From a virus: 64,000 nt of DNA. Below, piece after piece: positions 9,894 through 21,800 of the stretch (within the stretch, counting starts at the first letter, position 1; every line of letters begins with the position of its first letter). The DNA is taken from the IMG/VR virus record IMGVR_UViG_3300024059_000003, positions 1 through 64,000 of that record; one strand, given 5' to 3'. The notes beneath the pieces are model-generated. The model did not search any database and was not told where the DNA came from. It was given only the letters and a program-made list of their open reading frames with translations. A program made the position numbers and the translations under genes.

Positions 9894-12800
9894 TACTTAC
9901 AAATTAGTTTAAATATTTCACCAGCTTGATCTTCTGTGTAACCTAAGTCAAGTAACATTGGCACATTGATTTCAGATATATTAAATTCTTTTGAACCAGT
10001 TCTACCTAGTTGAACCATGTCACCTTTCTTATCAAACATAAGTTTGTTAGGTGCGACAGATTGTGTAGGTGCATTTCTTGTTTTTCCTTTATTATTAAAT
10101 GCTTCTATAATTGATGAGTCATGCTTTTCATCAGCTTTTACTGTACCGTTATCAAATACTGATGGTCTAGGTCCAGTATAATATTCTTTAGCTCTATATC
10201 CATCTCCTAATGCATTGACATGTTTATAAACAAAATAAAGTTTTGGCTCACTCTCACCTTTTTTTGTATAGGAGTGTATAAAAGGGTCAGCAGTTGGAAG
10301 CATACTAATACTATTACCTCTTACCTTTTTAAATAGTCCTTTATTTATGAATGAATAATCTCCTTTGGAGGCCATCTCTTTTCTTTCTTTTGCATCAAAG
10401 TTTGGATTGTTCCAACTAAATGTAACAAGATCTGATTGTGCAGCTCTACTACCTGTACTTAATGTCATCACTTGAGGAATAGCTCCGGATGCTACAGAAG
10501 CTTTTACACCCTTTGGAAGATATGCCATTGCTGGATTATACACATACATACCGTTTTGTTGTTGAATCCATCTTGCTCTTTCTTGAGGTACAATTCCTGT
10601 GCTTGATGCCCAGTTGTTTCTCTCAAACATGTTCAAGGTATAGAAGTCATCTAAGGTATCAATTTTATCTAACCTAGACAAGGTTTGATTGTATATTTCT
10701 TGAAAGTCTTCATACGGCATTAAAGAAGTAAATGATATTTGTGAGTTATCTAGTCCGGACTGCAGTATACCTGTCACTATAATCTTTTTATAAAGAGCAG
10801 GGTCTATGTTTTGTTTAAGTTCACGAAACGCATATATTATGGTGTTCTGCTCATATACCTTTCTATTATTATTCCTAAGCTTTATGTTGTTAGGAGTATC
10901 TCCAGAACGTTTTGATGGATCTGTTTCTAATAACTGAATTACCTGATTACCGTATAGTGGGTGTTTAGGATTTCCAAGTACCTCAGTAACAAGTGATGCC
11001 ACCTCACCTGCTGTACCATCGTTATCCACAAGCATAGTTTTTAGCATCATGTTTAACTGTTGGTCTGTTTGAACAGCATAATCATATAAACTGTTAACAG
11101 CTCTTCTAGACACTTTTATAAATTCACTATCTGGTAAATTTGTATAAGGTAGTAACACATTTTGTAATATATCTCTAGTAGTTGATTGATCTGATGTAAG
11201 CATTAAAGACATAGCTTCTCTTGCCTCTAACAATGATGACACAGTTTCTTTTAAGAATGTATTATCTATAAGAGCCATAGCTGCAGACACTGACTCACCT
11301 TTATTATTCATTGCATAGAACACTGGATCAACCCTTTCTGTAAGAGAAATTGCTTTAGATAATTGTGCTTGTTTCTTAAACACTAAGTAAGGATCATTAA
11401 ATGTTGTTGTATCCCAATTAGTTCCTTGTGTAAGTGTAAACAAGTCACGTGCTTGTTCTGCATAGCTTATAAATTCATCTAATATAAATCTTTGATACGC
11501 TTTTTCTTTATTGCTCATGTTGGGTTTACCAAGTTGAGATCTCAGATAATCTCTGAAAGGGAGTAGTTCAGACTCTTTCTCTGTTAGTTCTGAAGGACTT
11601 CCATATTTGTCTTCTTTCAGTTCATTAGCAAAGTCTTCGATAAATAACCAAGTATATCCACTCTCCTCAATTCTACGTAAATAATCTCTAACGATTGGTT
11701 GATTCATAAAGTAGGATACAGTGTCAACAGGTACACCAGCTTTAATTAAATATAACCAAGTAGATGATGTAGCAGGTGTCATACCTAGTTCTATAATCCA
11801 CGGTCCTGCTGATATGTCTACCATACCATCTATTACCTGTCCATTTATATCAGATATAAAATCACCAGCAGCATTCTTTACACCAGACAAAGACACTGCT
11901 TCTCCAACACCTGGTATATTTACAGTGTTCTTTCTTCTAAACTTTATTTGTTCTGGCTTTACATATAGTAGAGAATGTTGATTAAGAGCTAAGTTAGTTT
12001 GATTAACTGCAGCTATACCAATACCTCTTTTACCTTGAACAAATGCATTACGTAACCTAGACATAAACCTTTTATCAAGTAAGTTTCCTATGTTACTGTA
12101 GTCAAATGCTCCTGTTCTAGTTTTATCCACAATCTCTTCTGACAATGCTTTTAATTGACTAGCATCATTAGGAACAATAAGTCTTTCAAAGTTCTCAGGT
12201 AATGTAATAATATTTTCTGTAGACTTTATATACTGGTTCTCTAAAGATCTAGAATACATTCTATCTACTACTGTTTGTCTGATTCCTTTTTCTTGAAGCT
12301 CAAACATGTAATCATCTATAACGTCTTGATTATCAAAGGTTTCTCCAAAGATAGCTTCTATTAACTCGCCTTCAAGTTCTCCAGACTCAAAGTCTTTTAT
12401 TCTTTGATTTAGTTCTTTCTGTTGAGCTTTATTAAGTAGTGCCCCACTGTCATACAGTTCTTCAAACCTTTTCTTAGCTTGATCACCGTATCCATAAAAA
12501 GGTACTTCTTGTAACTTACCATTAACTACAACTGCATTCTTAAGATACATGAAAAGTTTATCAATATCAAAATCCGATCCCACCTTCTCAACTATTGCTG
12601 CAGGAACTACAACATTATCTCCAAACTCTTTAGGTAAGAATTGTTTTATTCTTATAGCATCTATAGAGTTTTGTTTCTGTGTAGGTATACGGAATGCTAC
12701 ACCGGTCAATAACTCTTGACCTTCTTCAGTGTTATTTAGGTAGTCTAATAGTTCTGCATCTGTCATTCCCATGTTAGAGAACCAGCGACCCACCATAACC

Positions 12801-15800
12801 TCCATAACTCTTTTACCATCTGCATCTTCATAGAACTTAAGGACATCAGAAGCATAACCAGTCTTTCCATTGATAGTAGTCTTAGCTACACGATTAGACT
12901 CAAACAGAGAAGAAGGTATTTGTACCTTTTGTCCACCTGATATTTTAGGACGTATGATATTCTTCTGCACTATAGAGTATAAGATATTTCTAACTTGATT
13001 GTATGCAGGTGTGGCCTCTAATATAACATCACCCACTAAGAATCCATCAAGAGCAGAACTTATGTTATCATTAGTTTCTCTTTTAAATATCTCTTCACGC
13101 AAAGTTTTAGTAGCTGGAGCCATGTCTGTTAATTGAAGACCATTTGCTGTTTGTTTTATACCTAACTTTTTAAACAACTGATCAAGACCTTCCTTGGTCA
13201 TCTCATTAAGTAGCTCTGTGTTGTTGGCAACCTCTGCGTAAATGAGTGAAGCTTTCTGTTTTTGTTCTTCACTTAAACTAAACCATTGATCAAGTGTACC
13301 AGTGTAATCTATAGGTACACCATTATCTAATAAATCTAGAGTTAACAATTTAGTAATTTGACTAGCAAGTGTAACTCTACCATCTTCTTTTGATGGTACC
13401 TCCGATTGTATGCTCATTATATTAAAAGGAACATTTACGATGTTATCATAAACAGCATCATTAAATGACCCATCATCATTGTATGTAGCATGTGTTGGAC
13501 CAGCCCCAACCTTTCTACCAGACTCAAATATAATATAGTCTATGTCTTCCCTGAGCATTTTATCAAATAACTTAACGCCATTAGAGCCAGCGTTTAGTTC
13601 TTTCATAATTCTATAAGACAAAGGATACAGTGCATACTTATCTAACACTACATCGTTTGTATTATTTACATCAAAGTTTTCATTTAATCTAGCTCCAGAC
13701 ACAATAGGTTTTAATGTGGTGTATGCACTTTGTATACTAGGGTTACCTTCTTTTAAAAGATCTTTTTCTCTTTTAGTTAGTGTTTGATTTTTGTCTTTTT
13801 TATAAAAAGCAATATCATAACGGTATTGTTTCTCTTCTGCATCATTCCAATTGTTAGCTCGTATTCTTATTTCTCTATAAGCTTTAAATGTGATAATACC
13901 ACCACCATCGGTTTCTACCATTTCTTTATAATTAGGTAGATCTATAACACCTATAACATCTCCATGAGTTACAGTTCTTAATCCATCTTTGGTAAACTGT
14001 GTAAACCCAGGACTAAATTTATCAAAGTCTCTATTCCATAATCTGTTTGCGGATGCATTCCAATTAGGTGAATTAGATACTAGTGGTTGTCTAGGAGACA
14101 AGAAGCTCTTTGTACGCTTAAGTTCATCCTTATATTTGTATGGATCACCATAAAGAATCTTATGCATCTCTATGTTGGCAATAATATAATTAGCCTGTAG
14201 TACAATAAGTTTTCTATTCATATCTTGAATAGTCATATTAGTCATTCCTTGTACTCCATTTGCTGTGTACTTGTCTATGAGCTCTCCTGTTTTTTCGTTC
14301 TCTTGTTGTGTTATTACACCAAACCTCATTAAATAGTCAGCATACTGATCCTTACTATTTATTACATAACTAAAGGTGCTATCAACAATTTGATCTGCAT
14401 GTAAGTCATACACCTCTTCAGCTGAAAGTGAAGAGTCTAATATATTTACTTTTATATCTTTATGAATTTCTTCCCCCAATATGTCTTTAAAGAATCTAAG
14501 ATCAGTAGCATCTCTATCTCCTACTTTTGCTATAGCACGGTCCTCTCTAGCTAGATTAACTTCAGATATAAAGTATTCTCTCATTATAGTATTGAATACA
14601 ACATTGTTTTGAAGTAAGTCTCTTTCGGTTATAGGGTTACCCATTTCTAAAGTGTGCTCTAAAGAAGAGTCTCCAGGAACAAGGTTCATGTATATACCAC
14701 TAATGTTGTAATTTAGTTCTTGTCGAAGTCTATCAGGAAATTGAAGTCTACCTGATTTTTTAGAAGTGCCTTTTTGAGAGTTTAGTATACCACCAGCATA
14801 TCCAGGTTTAAACAAGTTAAGCTTGTCTGTTCTCAAGTTACCTTCTCTATCATACATTGAGTTTAATATAACAGACCCTTGAGAGAATGCATCTGTAAGT
14901 AAATAAGCATAAGGTGTACTACCTAGTTCTTCTTTATTGCTGACAGATGTCATAAAGTTATGAACTTCAGATGCTGTGTTAGGTCCAATATATGTTTGAG
15001 TTCTCTGTCCTTCTATATTAAAGTATGTACTACTTACCTCCGGATTAGCTATATCTACTTTTAACTCAGCTAAATTCAACAGACGTTTAGATAAATCTAA
15101 TGATTTAGTAGAGAATATTTTTAAATTCTTAGTATCCTGAATACTTTTCTTTATACCATTTACAGAAGAAGCAAATATTTTCTTTTGTGTTTGATTAAGT
15201 AATGCATACTCTTTTGAATTAAAAGGTATACCTAACTCATCTAAGAATCTAAACATATTGTTTAAGGTAGCTAAGGAGTATTTGCCCAACTTAACAGTAT
15301 CAGGATTAAATACACCATCTGTTTCTTTGAATATACCGTTACCTTGTTTAGACTTAGTTACAATAGAGTTTAGATACTGTTGTTGCATTTGTCTAGATGC
15401 TAAAGATAAATTAGCATCTGTCAAAGCAGTTTCACCGTTCTCTAAAACCATCACCATCTTAACTGAAGGATCTTGTAACTTGAAGGTTTTCCAAAGTGCA
15501 GTGGCTAATGTAAGCTCGTGTGTTTCATTAAGTGTTCTAAAATCAAATGTACCTTCATTAGCATTTTGTTTTGTAATACGTTTATAAAGTGCATTGTAAT
15601 TAGGGTCACTGATAGCTATAGATCTAAGTCTTTCTATCATGTCTTCCATGCTAGTGGAAGAAGATAACTGCTCTAGTAATGTAATGTATACTTGTGTAGT
15701 TGGTAAAAGTTTAACACCGTTAATAGCACTAGGACTAAACCTTATGTCACCATTATCGTTGACATTAACTATAGGAAGTGTTCCCATTAACAATCTTAGG

Positions 15801-18800
15801 GCTACATTAGTTTTCTTGAAGTTGTCTATTTGAGTTGCATCTAGATTAAATCCTTTGTTAGACATGTCTTCAGAAGCCATACTCATAGCACCTTCATCAA
15901 AAGTAACTCCAAAGGATCTCATGTACTCTTTGTGTTTCTTTACAATATCAGGCCATGAAGTACTAATGTTCTGCATAAGAGAAACAGTGTCTTGCAGTCT
16001 TACATCTCTTTCTTCGGACTGTGGTAAAGACTCTAGAGTTTTTACTATTTGTGCAGTTGATGCTAATACTTCTCCTTTTAATCTTGTATATAAAACATCT
16101 TCATTAAGTAATGCATTCTTAATATTGAATAAGCTCTGATTGTTTTTGATTAAATCTCTAAGTGTGAGATATGTCATGTGCTGGATAGTGTCATGCGTAA
16201 CAACATCACTTAACCCTGCCACTCTAAACACAGCATTGTTTCCTGGTATTGCAAAGTCAACAGTGTTGTTTGAAATGTCTAGATTAAAAGGACCAAGATC
16301 TTCGTAAGATTCACCAAAGAATTCAAAACCACCTCCATCAATCTTGTTAAACAACTCATCAGTATAAGTTTGTGACTGTGGACTAATAAACCATTTTTCA
16401 ATAAGATCCTTTAATTGTTTAAATAATCTAGAAAAGAAACCACCTTCTGGTTTTTTCTTGTCTTGTATATAATCTCTAAAGTCTTCTGCTAACTGTTCTC
16501 TCATTTGATCCAGTGTAGCATCTTTATGCTTAACTGTTCTGCCGGTTGGTCTATCTACAAAGCTTCCTCTACGAGATTTAAACTCGTTAAATAGTTTCTC
16601 TTTTTCTTGAGGAAATAAGAATTGTGCAAAGACAGCTTCAAATGCTTCATGATAGACTGTACCTACTTCTGCATTTTCATATACATATATACTATTGTTT
16701 TCAAAGAATCCCCATGCTTTTTTTCCACCTTTAGTTTTTATTACATTCTTAACTCTGTTGAAATTAACACCAGGTAAATTCTTAGACATCCATGCTCTTG
16801 CATCTTTCCAGTTTTCCTCACTCATTGCTTCTACAGAATCAGTAATAACCTCACGTAGAACTTCATTGTTCATGTTATTCTGACCACGCTCTAATGCAGC
16901 TTTAACATCATCATCTAGTTGCTGATCTCTAGATTTTTGTAACTCTGCAAATTGTTCAGGAGAAATCTGAACTGACATTTCTGCTTCTTCTTTCTTAAGT
17001 TTTGCAAGAGCAGGACTAATATAATTATATATTGGACCTTTTATTTCATTTTTATCTTTACCACTCTTTTCAAATAACGCTACTATTTCTGCTAAGTCAC
17101 CTCCTTCAATCAACTGTATCTTCTTTTTATAGTTTGATATTGTAGTATCAGCAGGTGCTCTAAAGATTAACTTCTTACCTTCTGGACTAGTATATGTATT
17201 AGCAGTTTGACCATCTAATACAATACGTTCTGCATCAGGAGTCACCTTAATTACTTCACTACTTTGTTGTGCTGTGTCAGCTGGTGGTATTTCAGATATA
17301 AAGTCTCCAGCACTATCTTCATTTACAAAGTATACACCTTTTCTATTAACCTCTTCACTGTCTTTTATAACAGGTTTCATTGTAGTATGTAGAGGAAGTT
17401 CGAAGTCTTCTCTAACACCACCCCCTGGAATATTTTTAGATAGTAGGTAGGTTTGATAGTTTGGCCAAACGATAGACTCTACATTTCCTTCCTCACTAAC
17501 TGATGTGATTTGTTCGAACTCTTGGTCTAGTTTCTGTGTATATGCATTATCTATATTGTTATACATCTGCCCTAGAGTATCAATAATAAGTTGTTTACTT
17601 TTATCTAAACTAGCAGGTCTTAAATCTATTTTTGTGTTAGGTCCTATTTGTAAAACTAACTTACTAAAAGATAAACCTTTTACAGTTGTGCTTTCTTCTC
17701 TTTCAAAGAACACACTATTCTGACCTGTGTCTTTTCTTTTACCCTGAGCATCTTTTGGTATACCCCAATAGGTAACACCTTTTAAGAAGTTCAACATTCT
17801 TACAGACATGTCACTATTAGCACCTTGATCTGGATCAACTATTTGTTTAGATAATGTATACAATGCATCAAATATAGCTTCAGCCTCAGATGTAGTATGT
17901 CTCCTATTTCTAAGTTTTACATAACCATTAGGTAAATCTAAATACACACTACCTAAAGGTTGACTATATGCAACTGTTCCTTTAAATATGTTCTTGTTTG
18001 TAGTAGGAATAAATATGACTTGATCTTTAGATAGATCCTCTTCTGCAATAAGGTCTGCTTCTACAACAGATGTAGCACTAAACACATCATTGTCTTTAGA
18101 ATCTTTCTCATACTGAGGAACACCAAACGATGCTTCAATATTAAAAGGTGCACCTATCATAGTTCTGTCTAGAATACCTTTTCTGAAGACCCCAAACTGT
18201 TTTTTAATTTCAGCTGTTTCTGCATTCTCCTCTCTAAACATACTACCTTTACTGTTTGTGAGATCTGCTTCAGGCAGAACTTGGTATATAGCATTGTCTA
18301 GCTTACTTTGATTTTTACCAATAGCTTGACCGTTCACATCTACTAGATTACCTGCAGCATCTATCATCACCATGATAATAATACTGTCACCAAACTTATC
18401 CATAAGTTCCTGATTACCATCATCAAGTATTCTTTCAACTACACCATCTAGTAATTGATCTTGTGTAGCACGTGTAACATATACACCACGAATTTGATTT
18501 CTGTTTTCAAACTTATTTAAGTTTACTCCAAACCTATTAGCTCTAATATGATGATCTTGTACTTCACCTGCAGGTTGTCCTATACTAGCTCTTGGTACTA
18601 CGTCATTAGACTTTTTAGGAATAGGACTAAATGACTTTGGTTCAGCTTCTATAACAGGACTATTAGTTTGTGTATTTAATAGTTGAGCTTGTAATTTAAG
18701 ATCCTTAGATAGTTTATCTTGCTGTGCCTGTTCTTGTACATACTCATCTATTATTCTTTGAAACCTATCTGCTATTACTTTCTTAGCCTTGTATTCTCCC

Positions 18801-21800
18801 CTTAGACTTTCCAGCTGCTCTTCAAGTTCCTTAATACTTTCCATAGCATCAAACACGCCTCTTTCTCCTACACTGGTATCTAATTGTATATCGTTAGTTA
18901 GATTAAAGTTTGCCAACTCTTGTTTGAGCAAAGGCCAGACATTAACTAAGTCTTCCCCTTTAGCAGCTTTATCTAAAAGCTCTTTCATATAATCACCATA
19001 ATCTTGGTCAAATACATACGTGGTTTCTAGAGCACTTCTAAGTAACTTGCTTGCTTCTTTTGCAGCTTTAATTATTGCTGTTGCTAACTTTTGATTTTCA
19101 GCTATTTCTTTCTTTACAGCCTTTCCGTTTTGTTCTAGTAAATTAATTTGATCTTTTAGTTCCTGTAAAAACTCTCCAGTGTTTCCTGGTAGATCTAATA
19201 AGTCTGTTTCAAATGCTTCGAAATAAGATATGTTAAACTCCTGCTCTTCTTGTTCTTTAGACAACTGTTGAATACGAAGTGCTGTATCATCTTGCATTTC
19301 TGTCAACTTGTTCAGAGCTCTTGTAAAGTTTTTCTGTGCATTAGAATACTTTAATTTGATTCTAGGACCACCTTCACGCATTTCATATATAGCACTTATA
19401 TCTTTGTTGACATCAGCTAACTTCTTCTTATCTTTTTCTAACTGTTTGTTTATCTCCTCTAGCCTTCTTTTAGATTCAACACCTAAGTCATTCATTATCT
19501 TAAGCCTGTTCTCTCTGTTCTGTGCAAGAGTTTGTTCGTTCTTTGCTAACTCTTCTGCAGACAGGAATTGAATAGTTGCATCTTTTTGAGATTGAGTGAC
19601 AGTTCCTACTGGTCTTATTCTAGCTTCATTATATCCTTCTTGAGGTATAAAGAATTTATTTGCTAATTGTTTTTTGAGGACTGTACCATTAGCATCTTTA
19701 TATACAAACAATAACTTACCATTATCATACTGTAATCTTCCTCTTCTTTTACCACCAAAGTTCTTTCCGAAGTTAAATTCAAATATATTGTTTCTGTGTC
19801 TGAAGTAGAAGTTTGCGGTTTTATTATAATTTACTGTTTCAAAAGGTGCCACCTTATAATCTATAAGTACATCAGGAGATATAGTTTTAGTTTCACCAGC
19901 TGGTGTTTTTATTTCTATACTACCATCTTCTTTCTTTCCAATAACAGTGAAGTTAGGAATTACCACTGGCTCATCTAGTGGTGTATCTTTTAAGAAGTTT
20001 ACACCTTGTCCTACAAAATATTGCTGTCCTGCTTGTAGAGTCTTTTCTCCATTCTTTGTTTGAACAACTATGCTTTCAGTTACATCATTAATGTCCTGTG
20101 TTATATCTGTCTCTGCCGGTCTTACATCAAATTCCTTAGGGTTGGTTTTTATATCCTCGTACTCTTGGAGAAGTTCTTCTCTCATTTTAGCTATAGTAGC
20201 TACATCATTTAACTTTTGTCCTAGTGTATCTTTTGTGTCTGAAATTACATCTAGATTACTTATTTCCTCAACTGCTGCGTTAAAGCTTTCAGCCTTATTA
20301 TTTAATACATCTTGAATGATTGTATTAACATCGATATTAGGCAATGCAGTTTGAAGTTCTTGTGTAAGCTGAGGTATACGTGTGTCAAAGTCTGTAATCA
20401 TACTAGCTGTATATAACATCTTATCCATTACAGCTGGTCCGTATACACGTCTTTGTTTTCCATCTGGACCCTCTTCTGTTATACCTCCGTATCTCAAGTT
20501 TAAAGACTGGTAAAGACTTAATGTACTTTCAGCTGTATTTTTAAACCTCTGCATACGTGCAAGAAATGCATCTCTAGTATCACCCTCTTGTATCTTACCT
20601 TCAGCCTGAAGTTGAGCAAACCCTTGTTCTGTTTGTGCTAAGTTTATAACATCTGCAATCTCTTGTTGCACCATGTCGTATCTTCCATACTTTATTCTAG
20701 GAGTTAGATAATTAACTATATACTGTAACTCTAGATTCTTGTAAGCTAACTCATCTCCCATACGAGCTGCTGTTTCTATTTCTTGTCCTATAACCCCTGC
20801 TCTATTTACAGCATCTATAGTACCATTTGTAAAATCAGAGAAGGTGTAAGGCTTACCAGTGATTGGGTTTAATCTATTAAGTGCTTGTAATGCTGCTTGT
20901 GTATTAGATTCTCTTGCACTGTTTCTTCGGTATCTTCCTCTACCAGTCATTATAGAACCAGACAGTCCACCGATTAGTGCATTCTTAGCTCCCTCATCAC
21001 TAAACACACCTTTAGTCACTGCTGCACCAGCTGAGTCTAACCAAGAGGTTGCTTCATTATTATACTTCTTATTATAATAATCTTGAGATCCTACACTAGC
21101 ACCAAACTGTCCCACCTCTTCTGCAGCTTCTGTAGCTGAAAAAAGGTAAGGTCTAATTTTATTTACTCTGGCTAATACAGGATGTATCTTACTTACTTTC
21201 TCAGTATACTTACCACCTTTATATACTATTTCATCTGTTTCTCTTACTAAGCTGTTGATCGCACCTTTGTCTCCTTTATATGTGAAGCGTCCTATACGTG
21301 GAAACATAACGTAGTTACTTGCACTTAAGATTCCTACATTTGTCCAGAATGAAGCATTCCCTGCACCATCAGCAGCATCATTAATTACTTCTAGTGCTTC
21401 AGAGCCTGGTGTTACTCCATACTCATCTTCATATTCTTTTATTAATTTATCTCTAAATTCATTTGAATTATGTAAAGCTTCAATGCCTGCCTCACCGCTT
21501 GTTGCAAGACCTGCAACTACAGCTCGTTGTCCTGGGTTTAATATATTATATTGTGTTAGTAAATTATCAGACAATGCCTTCACCTCACCATACACTCCAG
21601 CTCCTTTACCTGCTGCACTTAATCCTTTTTCTGTGGCTGCAACTGTCTCAGCAGCTTTACCTACACTAACTAATTTAGCTGAAGGTATTACTGATGTCAT
21701 AGCTTTTGTTGCAAGATTTATACCTCTACTAAACACACCACCGGACGCATATGCACCTGCTGCAAATCCTAAGTTTTTAACTACACCATCCCATAAAAAG

